Positions 37,071 through 46,478 of a stretch of DNA of 64,000 nt are shown here, piece after piece; the stretch's first letter is position 1; every line of letters begins with the position of its first letter. Under the pieces are notes generated by a model. The model had not been told where the DNA came from, did no database searches, and saw only the letters and a list, made by a program, of their open reading frames with translations. The DNA is taken from the NCBI RefSeq assembly GCF_003261585.1, contig NZ_POVU01000002.1, forward strand, positions 310,001 through 374,000, in the 5' to 3' direction. Position numbers and translations under genes: made by a program. This DNA is from Acinetobacter sp. MB5. GTDB lineage: Bacteria; Pseudomonadota; Gammaproteobacteria; Pseudomonadales; Moraxellaceae.

Positions 37071-37434
37071 GCAGCAGACCAATTACTGAGAGATGCTGAT
37101 TTTAAAATCTGGTCTCTTAAAATCGATATTCCCAAATAGAAATAACATCGTGATCTCTCAATCACCGAAGTCCAAAGTTCTGCAACATAAAACCAAAAAA
37201 CCTCAACGTGGATAATGCTTTAATATAATTTCACTGATGTAGATCATGATGAACTGTTCAATTTCTCAACCACGGATGAAGCCAAAAAAATAGATGACAG
37301 TGAATATTCTTCATCATAAAAATTCGATCTTGATGGTGTAGATCTATCATGGATTGGTTTCTACTTGAACTTATGGATTCATAGCGCCATGTATTAACAA
37401 TATATTCTTATTTAAAAATAAAAAGGAAAAAGCC
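37071..37434. other. 364-base spacer with a possible gene remnant
   Basis: One frame from 37224 reads YNFTDVDHDELFNFSTTDEA... to a TAA at 37317, then continues KFDLDGVDLSWIGFYLNLWI to a TAA at 37395-37397. This looks protein-like but is short, has no start and cannot be assigned. No RNA or terminator is seen after rnz. Confidence 0.3.
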
Positions 37435-38475
37435 GTGAACAAAGCTTTGGCACATTTGCCTAGTCCGATCCGCATTGACGGCTCGCAAGGTGAAGGTGGC
37501 GGACAAGTTTTACGTACTGCGCTTTCACTCTCAATGATTACAGGCAAACCGTTTGAGTTAGTCAACATTCGTGCTGGGCGCAAAAAGCCTGGTTTAATGC
37601 GTCAGCATGTGGTTTGCGTACAAGCCTCTCAACAAATGAGTCATGCCTACACCCAAGGCGCAGGCTTGCATAGTCAATATTTATATTTTGCGCCGCAGCA
37701 GACTCAGGCAAGACATTACGAATTTCATATTGGTTCAGCAGGCAGCAGCTTATTGGTCTTTCAAACCTTATTACCTGTACTTTTACAACAATCAACGCCA
37801 AGTCAATTGATTATTCATGGCGGCACGCACAATCCGATGGCACCGACTGCCGATTTTATTCAGCACAGTTTTATTCCAACGCTGGCCAAAATCGGGATTC
37901 AGATTGATTTTGAAATGGAAAAAGCGGGATTTTTCCCCATTGGCGCTGGAAAAATCAAGGCGACTGTTCATCCATGGCAGCAGCGACAAGAACTCGATTT
38001 GCGTTCACGTGGAGCACTGCAAGCCACACATGCCTATGCCGCAGTCCTAAATTTAGATGCTGATATCGCTGAGCGCGAACTGGCAACCCTCCAACAAAAA
38101 CTCGATTTGCAACAGGCTGAGCAATTGCAGCTACAAGGCATTAGCCAAGGCAATAGTGTATTTGTCTGTATTGAAAGTGAACAGCATTGCCAAGTGTTTA
38201 GTGCATTGGGCGAGTTACGTAAAAGTAGCGAACAAACAGCCTTGCAACTGGCTCAAGATGTTCGTCACTATTTGAATGGTCAAGCCGTTGCCGATGAATA
38301 TTTGGCAGATCAGTTGTTATTACCATTGGCATTGGGTCAAGGAGGACGCTTCACCACGCAGACTTTGAGTGAGCATACCCGAACCCAAGCGGAAATGATC
38401 AAACGTTTTATCGACTGTGAAATTGAGTTGATTGAACATGCGCATCAGTATGTTGAAATTATTGTGAGTGTTTAG
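37435..38475 (+). CDS. rtcA: RNA 3'-terminal phosphate cyclase
   Basis: A 346-residue protein with the RtcA signatures IDGSQGEGGGQVLRTALSLS and RAGRKKPGLMRQH near the N-terminus, GSAGSSLLVFQTLLPVL, and HGGTHNPMAPTADFI. The catalytic His region is LPLALGQGGRFTT, with SEHTRTQAEMI after it. The enzyme converts RNA 3'-phosphate to a 2',3'-cyclic phosphate through an adenylate. The start is GTG 37435, with AAGGA eight bases upstream. The usual partners rtcB and rtcR are absent from the neighbourhood. Confidence 0.94.
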   Translation: MNKALAHLPSPIRIDGSQGEGGGQVLRTALSLSMITGKPFELVNIRAGRKKPGLMRQHVVCVQASQQMSHAYTQGAGLHSQYLYFAPQQTQARHYEFHIGSAGSSLLVFQTLLPVLLQQSTPSQLIIHGGTHNPMAPTADFIQHSFIPTLAKIGIQIDFEMEKAGFFPIGAGKIKATVHPWQQRQELDLRSRGALQATHAYAAVLNLDADIAERELATLQQKLDLQQAEQLQLQGISQGNSVFVCIESEQHCQVFSALGELRKSSEQTALQLAQDVRHYLNGQAVADEYLADQLLLPLALGQGGRFTTQTLSEHTRTQAEMIKRFIDCEIELIEHAHQYVEIIVSV

Positions 38476-38566
38476 AGGCGCATAAAAATGGCAGAGATGA
38501 CTAAAATCAGTCTGTTTATAAGCTTGATGCTCAGACATTAACCTAAAAAATAGCTTCAAGTTTTAT

Positions 38567-38628
38567 CAGTCAGAAAATGGCGTTTGGCTGACTGAATATG
38601 TCCCTGCACAGGATTTATCTGTACAGGG
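38567..38628. repeat. two adjacent hairpins between rtcA and pepD
   Basis: CAGTCAG/CTGACTG (38567-38573 with 38588-38594), then CCCTGCACAG/CTGTACAGGG (38602-38611 with 38619-38628, one mismatch). They lie between convergent genes and have no T-tract. They may slow transcription or be a dispersed repeat. Confidence 0.45.
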
Positions 38629-38683
38629 TTGATGGGTAAAAATATTCTGATCAGCCTATATCTGTACCAATCAGGACTTTGTT

Positions 38684-40144
38684 TTAATCAACATTTGCCA
38701 ATGCAGTGATCAACAACTGCCAACATTTTTCAACAGTATCGACTTTCACTCGTTCGCCTGGTGCATGCGCCCCTTGAATATCAGGGCCAAAGGACACCAT
38801 CTGCAAGTCAGGATAATGCTCGGCAATAATCCCGCACTCTAAGCCTGCATGAATCACTTTAAGTTCAGGTTCAATCTGAAAAGTGTCTTGATAAGCCCGT
38901 TGCAAGCATTTTAAAGCAGCTGATTCAGGATTCGGTGTCCAACCTGAAACGAACGGCGCAAGACTTGAATGCAATCCGTAATACTCAAAATGCTGCTGAA
39001 TACGATGTGCATGTGATTCCAGTTCATCATTGACCATTGAACGCACCATGATCAGCACATTGGCTTGCTCATGGTTTAAGCGCACCACACCAATATTATT
39101 CGAGGTTTCCACCACATCAGGCAGTGCCTGACTCATGTGGGCCACACCATATGGACAGCTCGACAAAGCAGCGAGCCATGCCTGTTGCTGCTCAAGAGCA
39201 ATCACTTCGGTGACAGCTTCTTGTAATGGCTGAGCATGTAATTCAAGTGCATCATCTACACCTTGAAGTTGTACGCGCAAATTCAATTGTGTTTGTGCTA
39301 ACAAGGCATCTAACTGGGCAAATGCTGCTTGAGGTAAGGCAATTTTGGCAGTCGCTTCACGGGGTAAAGCATTTCGTGCTGTACCTCCTGAGAATTCAAT
39401 CAGATGGGCATGGAGTTCTGGCAAATGCTGTTGTAAAAACTGAGCCAAAATCACATTGGCATTGCCGCGCCCCAAGTGAATATCAACACCTGAATGTCCA
39501 CCTTTGAGTCCTGATACCTGTACTTCAACCGCAACCAGCTCGGTATCAGTGTGCACATACGTCAGCGCTTGCTCGACTTCAATATCCTGACTGCCTGCAC
39601 AGCCCAAATAAAGTTGTCCCCATTCTTCAGTATCGATATTGAACAGCCACTTGCCTTGCAGTACATTTTCTTCAAGAAAACGTGCGCCGCTCATGCCCGC
39701 TTCTTCATCAACAGTCAGCAAAACCTCAATCGGGCCATGCACAATATCGTCGGCATCCAGCACAGCCAAAGCCAGTGCAACACCAATCCCATTGTCTGCA
39801 CCGAGTGTGGTATTGGGTGTAATCAACCAGTCATTGTCCAAAATCGGCTGAATCGGATCACGACTAAAATCATGCAGCGTCCCCCGATTGGCTTGGGTAA
39901 CCATATCCAGATGCCCTTGCAAAATCACGCCCATTTTATGCTGCATGCCTGAGGTTGCGGGTTTACGGATAATTAAATTGCCAACCACATCGACATAAGT
40001 CTCTAAACCTTTTTGTTCCGCCCAGTCTTTTAGATATTGGCGAAGTTGTTGTTCTTGTTTGGACTGGCGTGGAATACGGCATAAAGTGGCAAAATGCTGC
40101 CAGACGTTTTGTGGAGAGAGTTGAGAAAAATCAACGGCATTCAT
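38684..40144 (-). CDS. pepD: aminoacyl-histidine dipeptidase (cytosolic nonspecific dipeptidase)
   Basis: A 486-residue M20 family enzyme. Metal ligands are in GHLDMV (His/Asp) and TTLGADNGIGVALALA. The catalytic acid pair is VDEEAGMSGA, and INTDTE-like FNIDTEEWGQLYLGCAG follows. GLKGGHSGVDIH belongs to the lid/dimer domain, and the C-terminal ligand is HAGLECGII...GPDIQGAHAPGE. PepD hydrolyses Xaa-His dipeptides such as carnosine, and many other dipeptides, in the cytosol. Length matches E. coli PepD (485). It lies 106 bases downstream of the 8-oxoguanine deaminase gene on the same strand. Confidence 0.94.
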   Translation of the reverse strand: MNAVDFSQLSPQNVWQHFATLCRIPRQSKQEQQLRQYLKDWAEQKGLETYVDVVGNLIIRKPATSGMQHKMGVILQGHLDMVTQANRGTLHDFSRDPIQPILDNDWLITPNTTLGADNGIGVALALAVLDADDIVHGPIEVLLTVDEEAGMSGARFLEENVLQGKWLFNIDTEEWGQLYLGCAGSQDIEVEQALTYVHTDTELVAVEVQVSGLKGGHSGVDIHLGRGNANVILAQFLQQHLPELHAHLIEFSGGTARNALPREATAKIALPQAAFAQLDALLAQTQLNLRVQLQGVDDALELHAQPLQEAVTEVIALEQQQAWLAALSSCPYGVAHMSQALPDVVETSNNIGVVRLNHEQANVLIMVRSMVNDELESHAHRIQQHFEYYGLHSSLAPFVSGWTPNPESAALKCLQRAYQDTFQIEPELKVIHAGLECGIIAEHYPDLQMVSFGPDIQGAHAPGERVKVDTVEKCWQLLITALANVD

Positions 40145-40250
40145 GCTCTGGTCTCATCAAGTCAATGGATTTATTTGTCTTCACTATACCGTAAAATCTC
40201 TAAATGGATGATGAGTCAGCCAATATTCCCATCATCCACCCTAAAAATGC

Positions 40251-41606
40251 TTAAGCGGCCAATAAACGCTTTGCGGCTGCATGATGTTCAGCGCGTAGTT
40301 TATCTAAATCTAGCCCCAAGACTTCGCGGTCTTTAACCACCCATTTTCCATTGACCATAACATGCTGGGCTTGGTCAGCACCGCACAACAATAGCGCTGA
40401 AATCGGGTCATGGCTGCCTGAGAAACGCAGTTCATCCAATCGGTAAAATGCTAAATCTGCCTGAAAATCAGGTGCAAGCTGTCCTAGATGTTGTTCACGC
40501 CCAAGTAACTGTGCTGAACCCTGTGTTGCCCAACCGAGTGCCAGTTCAGGGGTGATCTGCTCCGCACCATATTTGAGACGCTGCAAATATAACGCCTGTT
40601 TCGCTTCCAAAATTAAATTGGAGGCATCCCCAGACGCAGAGCCATCAACACCCAAGCCCACTTTTGCGCCTGAGGCCATTAAGTCAATCGTTGGACAAAT
40701 GCCTGATGCCAGACGCATATTCGAATGTGGACAATGACAAATCCCCACGCCATTTTTCCCCAGTCGCTGAATTTCTTCGGCATTAAAATGGATGCCGTGT
40801 GCCAACCATGTCCGCGAATTGAGCCAGCCTACGCTTTCTAAATAATCCACGGTACGCATACCAAACATTTTCAAGCAGAAAGCTTCTTCATCCAAGGTTT
40901 CCGCCAAATGCGTATGCAGACGAACATCTAGTTTTTCCGCCAAATCTGCACTGGCACGCATAATTTCAGGCGTCACCGAAAATGGCGAACACGGCGCAAG
41001 AGCAATATTGACCATCGCATCTGCACCACGCTGATGATACTGCTGCACCAATCGTTCGCTATCTTCTAAAATAGTCTGCATGTCCTGCACTGTATGCTGT
41101 GGAGGCAAACCGCCCTGCGCTTGCCCAAGGCTCATCGAACCGCGCGTGAGCATGACACGCATCCCGAGTTCTTCCGCCGCTTTGACCTGAATATCAATCG
41201 CATCGGTCAACTGACTCGGAAAGAGATAATGATGATCTGCTGCCAAAGTACAGCCTGACATGACCAGTTCTGCCAAAGCCACTTGAGTTGCCAAATGCAA
41301 TTGCTCTGGTGTCAATTTCGCCCAAACGGGATACAGATTGACCAGCCAAGGAAATAATGGCGCATTGACCACAGGTTTCCACGCACGGGTTAAGGTTTGA
41401 TAAAAATGATGATGACTGTTGATCAATCCCGGAATGATCACATCTTGATTCGCCAAATAGACTTGATCAATCGCTGTTTTTGGCTGCTGTCCCTGTGCCA
41501 CCAGTTCAATAATCTTTCCATTTTGAATGACTAAACCACCGCGGGCATCTTGTTCATTTGCGGTAAAAATTGCCAATGGATTCTTAATCCAAAGTGTAAT
41601 ACTCAT
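40251..41606 (-). CDS. 8-oxoguanine deaminase (amidohydrolase)
   Basis: A 451-residue amidohydrolase of the TRZ/ATZ-cytosine deaminase group. Metal ligands are INSHHHFYQTLTR, LHTHLAETLDEE and LGVDGSASGDASN. The sequence closely follows the experimentally characterised Pseudomonas aeruginosa 8-oxoguanine deaminase (PA0142), for example in LARTWLAHGIHF-like RTWLAHGIHFNAEEI, CHCPHSNMRLASGICPT, and RFSGSHDPISALLLCGADQA. It deaminates 8-oxoguanine and related purines to urate-type products in the cytosol. GAGGAG lies 6 bases before the ATG. It lies between pepD and the tyrA-aroA terminator. Confidence 0.9.
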   Translation of the reverse strand: MSITLWIKNPLAIFTANEQDARGGLVIQNGKIIELVAQGQQPKTAIDQVYLANQDVIIPGLINSHHHFYQTLTRAWKPVVNAPLFPWLVNLYPVWAKLTPEQLHLATQVALAELVMSGCTLAADHHYLFPSQLTDAIDIQVKAAEELGMRVMLTRGSMSLGQAQGGLPPQHTVQDMQTILEDSERLVQQYHQRGADAMVNIALAPCSPFSVTPEIMRASADLAEKLDVRLHTHLAETLDEEAFCLKMFGMRTVDYLESVGWLNSRTWLAHGIHFNAEEIQRLGKNGVGICHCPHSNMRLASGICPTIDLMASGAKVGLGVDGSASGDASNLILEAKQALYLQRLKYGAEQITPELALGWATQGSAQLLGREQHLGQLAPDFQADLAFYRLDELRFSGSHDPISALLLCGADQAQHVMVNGKWVVKDREVLGLDLDKLRAEHHAAAKRLLAA

Positions 41607-41676
41607 GCCTTTCTCCTCTGTGCCACAGGGAGAAGCAATTTATATGCCGCGTTGTTGTTTATTCAGTTTTTCTCAT

Positions 41677-41706
41677 AAAAAAAGCCAAGCATATGCTTGG
41701 CTTTTT
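41677..41706. terminator. terminator of the pheA/tyrA-aroA operon
   Basis: AAAAAAAGCCAAGCAT/ATGCTTGGCTTTTT forms a perfect long stem, with T-tracts on both strands, 17 bases after the tyrA-aroA stop. Confidence 0.92.
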
Positions 41707-41723
41707 ATTTCTAACAGATCGAA

Positions 41724-43982
41724 TTATTCAGACACTTCGATACTTAAACCTGCCTGATTTGCCAGTTCGGTAAAAGTCGGGAAGCTTGTTGCAACGGTTT
41801 CAGTACCCACAATGGTAATCGCTTGTGCAGCACGTAAGCCTGCAATACTAAAGCTCATCGCAATACGGTGGTCATGGTGTGATTCAATCTGAGCGCCTTT
41901 AAAGATTGGAGACCAGTCACCAGATTTGCCCTGACCTTGAATGATAATGCCATCTTCAGTTGGGGTACATTGAATGCCCATGGCTTGCAAGCCATCTGCC
42001 ATCACCTGAATACGGTCAGACTCTTTGACACGCAGTTCAGCCGCACCTGTCAGCACTGTTTCACCTTCGGCACATGCCGCAGCAATAAACAATGCAGGGA
42101 ATTCATCAATCGCCAACGGCACTTGATCTTCAGGAATATGAATGCCTTTTAATGTGCGTGTTGCACGAATACGAATATCCGCAATCGGTTCACCGCCTGC
42201 AATACGCTCATTCAACACTTTAAGGTCAGCACCCATTGCTTTGAGAATTTCAATCACGCCAGTACGGGTCGGGTTAATCCCGACCGCTTCCAAGGTCACA
42301 TCTGCATTTTCACAGATTGCTGCACCCACCATAAAGAATGCCGCAGAAGAAATATCAGAAGGCACTTGAATGTCAGTCCCCACTAACTTACCGCCACCTT
42401 GCAAGCGAATACGGTTACCTTCTGTTTTCACTTCATAACCAAAAGCACGCAACATACGTTCTGTATGATCACGTGTTGGTTCAGGTTCAGTCACCGAAGT
42501 TTCACCTTCTGCCCACAAACCTGCCAATAAAATCCCTGATTTCACCTGAGCAGATGCCATTGGCAAATCATACTGAATGCCTTTGAGCGCTTGAGCACCT
42601 GTAATGCTGACTGGTGGTGTGCCTTTTTCGCCTGTGGTCTGGATTTGAGCACCCATTAAACGAAGTGGTTTGGCAATACGTTCCATTGGACGCTTTGACA
42701 ATGAAGCATCGCCTGTCATGACAGTATCGAATTTTTGTGCAGACAACATGCCAGACAACAAACGCATACTGGTGCCTGAATTGCCCATATACAACGCACT
42801 TGCAGGTGCTTTCAAACCGTGCATGCCGACACCATGAATGGTCACTTCACCATTTTTAGGCCCTTCAATCGACACGCCCATGTCACGGAATGCCTGTAAA
42901 GTTGCCAAAGCATCTTCACCTTCCAAGAAACCAGTGACATGTGTTGTGCCTTCAGCAATTGCACCAAACATAATCGAACGATGTGACACCGATTTATCAC
43001 CTGGAACAGTAAATGTTCCTTCAAAACGATGCTGTTGAGGTTGAATGGTAAATTGTTGAGTCACCTTGTCTTTCTCCATTAAAGGTTTTTTGGCAAGCAT
43101 ATGGTTAAAATGTTGACGCGCAGCTTGAGCATGTCCGAGTAAGCCCATCAGCGCATGAGAATCTTCTTTTTCAATCAGCCCACGAATAATTGCGAGTTGC
43201 TGTTCAAAGCCATCAACCGCTTTTAAAATTGCAGTCTTGTTGGCAAAGAAAATGTCATGCCACATTTGCGGATCAGATGCAGCAATCCGTGAGAAATCAC
43301 GGAAGCCACCTGCGGCATAACGGAAAATATCCAGATTATCTTCGCGGTTTGCCAGTTGTTCCACCAGATTAAACGCCATCAGGTGCGGTAAATGACTGGT
43401 ATGCGCCAACACTTCATCGTGTTTTTGTACATCCATACAGATCACTTCGGCTTTTGCTGCCTGCCAAAGTGCCACCAGTTTTTCAACTGCCCAATCTGCA
43501 CTGGTTGGTAATGGTGTCAAAATCACTTTGTGATGCGCAAACAGATCGACTTTACCTGCATGTACACCCGTGTGTTCACTGCCTGCAATCGGATGTCCAG
43601 GGACAAAACCCACAGGTAAACTGTCACCAAAAACGCGCTGAGCCGCAGCGACAACATTGCCTTTGGTACTACCGACATCGGTTAAAATTGCATCGGCGTT
43701 TAAATACGGTTGAATCTGTCCCAAGACTTTTTCAGTCGCTTGTACAGGCAGCGCCAAGACCACCAAATCCGCATCTTTTACAGCATCAATTGCAGAAGTG
43801 TAACCCTCTTGAATCAGCCCCAATACTTTCGCATCTTGTAAAGTTTTGGCTGAACGCGTTGAGGCAACCACCTGAGTTGCCAAACTTTCTGCCTGAATCA
43901 CGCGTGCCAGACTTGAACCAATCAAGCCTAGCCCAATAAATGCCACTTTTTTAAACAAGGGCTGTGTTTCTGAAACTACCAC
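41724..43982 (-). CDS. tyrA-aroA: fused prephenate dehydrogenase and EPSP synthase
   Basis: A 752-residue fusion. Residues about 10-300 are TyrA: Rossmann motif VAFIGLGLIGSSLARVI, LTDVGSTKGNVV, HPIAGSEHTGV and HLPHLMAFNLV. Residues about 315-752 are AroA: VPGDKSVSHRSIMFGA, YMGNSGTSMRLLSG, RPMERIAKPL and DEFPALFIAAACAEGET. TyrA oxidises prephenate to 4-hydroxyphenylpyruvate. AroA makes EPSP from shikimate-3-phosphate and PEP and is the glyphosate target. This fusion is known in Acinetobacter. No ATG is available: GTG 43982 has AGAGG 8 bases upstream, and TTG 43985 is the alternative. It follows pheA in one operon. Confidence 0.95.
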   Translation of the reverse strand: MVVSETQPLFKKVAFIGLGLIGSSLARVIQAESLATQVVASTRSAKTLQDAKVLGLIQEGYTSAIDAVKDADLVVLALPVQATEKVLGQIQPYLNADAILTDVGSTKGNVVAAAQRVFGDSLPVGFVPGHPIAGSEHTGVHAGKVDLFAHHKVILTPLPTSADWAVEKLVALWQAAKAEVICMDVQKHDEVLAHTSHLPHLMAFNLVEQLANREDNLDIFRYAAGGFRDFSRIAASDPQMWHDIFFANKTAILKAVDGFEQQLAIIRGLIEKEDSHALMGLLGHAQAARQHFNHMLAKKPLMEKDKVTQQFTIQPQQHRFEGTFTVPGDKSVSHRSIMFGAIAEGTTHVTGFLEGEDALATLQAFRDMGVSIEGPKNGEVTIHGVGMHGLKAPASALYMGNSGTSMRLLSGMLSAQKFDTVMTGDASLSKRPMERIAKPLRLMGAQIQTTGEKGTPPVSITGAQALKGIQYDLPMASAQVKSGILLAGLWAEGETSVTEPEPTRDHTERMLRAFGYEVKTEGNRIRLQGGGKLVGTDIQVPSDISSAAFFMVGAAICENADVTLEAVGINPTRTGVIEILKAMGADLKVLNERIAGGEPIADIRIRATRTLKGIHIPEDQVPLAIDEFPALFIAAACAEGETVLTGAAELRVKESDRIQVMADGLQAMGIQCTPTEDGIIIQGQGKSGDWSPIFKGAQIESHHDHRIAMSFSIAGLRAAQAITIVGTETVATSFPTFTELANQAGLSIEVSE

Positions 43983-44026
43983 CAAATTCGCCTCTGTGTT
44001 AAATCCAATTTCTGCGTTTATTTTGT

Positions 44027-45133
44027 TTAAAGTACCGCAACTGGATAAGAACCCAATACACGTAATTCTTTAACAAACGGACGAATTTCTTCAATCGCAG
44101 CAGCAACATTCGGCTGGTCAATATGCCCTTCTAAATCAACAAAGAACACATACGCCCATTTTTCAGGAAGTGCTGGGCGGGTTTCAATACTGGTCAAGCT
44201 AATATTGTGTTTGGCAAATGGCTCTAAAATATCCAGCAATGCCCCTGCGCGGTCATGTGCAGAAATTAATAAAGATGTTTTATCATTGCCACTTGCAGGA
44301 ATTTTTTCACGACCAATTACCAAGAAACGTGTGGTATTTTCAGGATTGTCTTCAATATTGCTATGCAAGATTTCCAAACCATACATCGTAGCCGCAATAT
44401 CAGAAGCAATTGCTGCTGAATGCCATTCATTACGAATACGGCGTGCTGCTTCGGCATTAGAAGTCATTGCAACACGTTCAACACCAGGATAATGGATGTC
44501 GAGCCACTTACGGCACTGTGCCAAAGTTTGCTGATGTGCATAAATCTGTTTAATGCTGTCTTTACGGGTATTTTCAGACACTAAAAACTGGTGATGAATA
44601 CGTAATTCAACTTCACCAATCACATTTAAGCTTGATGTCTTAAAGCAATCTAAAGTATGGTTGACCACTCCTTCAGATGAGTTTTCGACAGGAACAACAC
44701 CATAGTGTGCACTACCTGCTTCAACTTCACGGAACACTTCATCAATGGTGGCAATCGGACGCACAATCGCATCCTGACCAAAATGTTTCAAAGCCGCCGC
44801 TTGTGTAAATGTGCCTTCAGGGCCTAAAAAGGCAATACTTTGCGGTGCTTCAAGTGCCAAGCATGCTGACATGATTTCGCGGAACAAACGAGCCATGGTT
44901 GCATCAGATAACGGGCCTTCATTACGTTCCATCACTTTACGTAGCACTTGTGCTTCACGTTCAGGGCGATAAAACACTGGATTCTCTTCAGTGGCAAATT
45001 TGGCTTTCGCCACAGCCTCAGCTAGACCTGCACGACGATTCAAAAGGTTTTGAATCTGTTGGTCTACGCTGTCGATATCCGAACGCAATTGTTCTAAATT
45101 CAGAGAAGTCGTTTTCTGATCGTCTTGGATCAT
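44027..45133 (-). CDS. pheA: bifunctional chorismate mutase/prephenate dehydratase
   Basis: A 368-residue protein in three parts: an AroQ chorismate mutase helix bundle (about 8-95, LEQLRSDIDSVDQQIQNLLNRRAGLAEAVAKAK), a prephenate dehydratase domain (about 100-280, IAFLGPEGTFTQAAALKHF, VPVENSSEG and NTTRFLVI), and a C-terminal ACT domain (SLLISAHDRAGALLDIL, SIETRP) for Phe feedback. It makes phenylpyruvate from chorismate. Starts at 45133, 45154 and 45187 are all ATG. 45133 gives the usual length. It is the first gene of the operon, 44 bases before tyrA-aroA. No leader peptide with Phe codons is visible upstream. Confidence 0.94.
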   Translation of the reverse strand: MIQDDQKTTSLNLEQLRSDIDSVDQQIQNLLNRRAGLAEAVAKAKFATEENPVFYRPEREAQVLRKVMERNEGPLSDATMARLFREIMSACLALEAPQSIAFLGPEGTFTQAAALKHFGQDAIVRPIATIDEVFREVEAGSAHYGVVPVENSSEGVVNHTLDCFKTSSLNVIGEVELRIHHQFLVSENTRKDSIKQIYAHQQTLAQCRKWLDIHYPGVERVAMTSNAEAARRIRNEWHSAAIASDIAATMYGLEILHSNIEDNPENTTRFLVIGREKIPASGNDKTSLLISAHDRAGALLDILEPFAKHNISLTSIETRPALPEKWAYVFFVDLEGHIDQPNVAAAIEEIRPFVKELRVLGSYPVAVL

Positions 45134-45437
45134 GTCATTTCGCCCCGTGCTCATGTTTTTTCTGCCTGCAAGTATAACCACATTCAACTAGAAAATGTCA
45201 TCACCTCCCAAGGTGCAAACCAAGTTTTTCGAGTGGTTTTCCCTATTTAGCAACTGAACTTCAACAAATCTAAGGCACTCTCAAACCTGATACCTGAACA
45301 AATACCTTACTTATTTATCACATTCATCCCGTTCACCATACACTGCACAAGATTGCAACTCCCCTCATCAACTGAACTTGGTTCTGGCACAGCTTGTGCT
45401 AGTATGTCGAATATCTTTTATTTTTTGCGGTTTCGTC

Positions 45438-46439
45438 ATGACCACTAAACGCAATATCTATCAAGACTTTGAACATCCATTTGCCCAATATATCCGCATT
45501 ATTGGTAAGGGCAAAACAGGTGCACGTTCCCTGACTTTTCAAGAAGCCTATGATGCGTTTAGCATGATCCTGAAAGGTGATGTCCTCGATGTGCAACTTG
45601 GTGCATTTTTGATGTTGCTCCGCGTGAAAGAAGAATCGGTCGAAGAACTGGCAGGTTTTGTCCAAGCCACCAAAGACCAGTTGCATTATCGCCCACTAGA
45701 AGTTGATCTAGACTGGTCATCTTATGCGGGTAAACGCAAACATTATCCGTGGTTCTTACTGGCAGCTTTGACTTTGGCTCAACAGGGCTATCGCGTGGTA
45801 ATGCATGGCGCTGCGGGTCATACCTTAAACCGTGTTTATACCGAACAGGTTTTAGAGTTTCTCAACTATCCAATTTGTCATACACAAGACGAAGTTGAGC
45901 AACAATTACAGCAACGCAATTTTGCCTATCTGCCACTGGCTGCCATTTCCCCTGTTCTAGATGAATTGATTGGTTTGCGTAATGTCATGGGACTACGTTC
46001 ACCAATCCATACACTCGCTCGCCTGATCAATCCATTTAATGCCAAAGCCACATTACAAGCGATTTTCCACCCTGCATATCGTGGCTCTCACCAACGCGCA
46101 GCCTTTACGCTTGGCTATAAGAATAGTGCAGTGATTAAAGGTGAAGGTGGCGAATTTGAACGCAATCCCGATGCTAAAACTTTAATTTGTGGAATTCGTG
46201 ATGGCGAAATGTATGAGCATGAACTCCCGAAACTCACACCAGAACGCAGCGCAACTGAAGAAGAACTGGATTTAGCTGTATTTAAAGCGGTTTGGGAAGG
46301 TCAGCAACAACATACCTATGGTGAAATCGCAGTGGTCGAAACCATGGGCATTGCTTTATATAGCATGGGTGTTGTGGACAACTATGAAACTGCAATGCAA
46401 AAAGCACAGATGTTATGGGATACACGCCATCAACAATAA
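45438..46439 (+). CDS. ybiB: TrpD2/YbiB family glycosyltransferase-like DNA-binding protein
   Basis: A 333-residue protein resembling anthranilate phosphoribosyltransferase: an N-terminal helical domain (YIRIIGKGKTGARSLTFQEAYDAF, then LQLGAFLMLLRVKEES-like DVQLGAFLMLLRVKEESVEEL) and a phosphoribosyltransferase-like core (VMHGAAGHTLNRVYTEQVLEFL, LRSPIHTLARLINPF, AVIKGEGGEFERNPDA). E. coli YbiB (TrpD2) binds nucleic acid, lacks transferase activity and is LexA-regulated. ATG 45438 is used, because the ATG at 45378 would add 20 hydrophobic residues not typical of the family. It is divergent from pheA and has a terminator. It is not the true trpD, which should sit in a trp operon. Confidence 0.85.
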   Translation: MTTKRNIYQDFEHPFAQYIRIIGKGKTGARSLTFQEAYDAFSMILKGDVLDVQLGAFLMLLRVKEESVEELAGFVQATKDQLHYRPLEVDLDWSSYAGKRKHYPWFLLAALTLAQQGYRVVMHGAAGHTLNRVYTEQVLEFLNYPICHTQDEVEQQLQQRNFAYLPLAAISPVLDELIGLRNVMGLRSPIHTLARLINPFNAKATLQAIFHPAYRGSHQRAAFTLGYKNSAVIKGEGGEFERNPDAKTLICGIRDGEMYEHELPKLTPERSATEEELDLAVFKAVWEGQQQHTYGEIAVVETMGIALYSMGVVDNYETAMQKAQMLWDTRHQQ

Positions 46440-46450
46440 ATAGCAGCAAT

Positions 46451-46476
46451 AAAAAATCCCCGTTTGGGGATTTTTT
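46451..46476. terminator. bidirectional terminator between ybiB and yeaC
   Basis: AAAAAATCCCC/GGGGATTTTTT with loop GTTT, between convergent genes. Confidence 0.9.
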
Positions 46477-46478
46477 AT

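Noticed and set aside
45134-45437. Phe leader-peptide attenuator before pheA
   Set aside because: The spacer was read on both strands. No short frame with consecutive Phe codons and no terminator stem was found.
45438-46439. Annotating the YbiB-like gene as trpD
   Set aside because: It resembles anthranilate phosphoribosyltransferase, but its N-terminal features and isolated position match the TrpD2/YbiB group.
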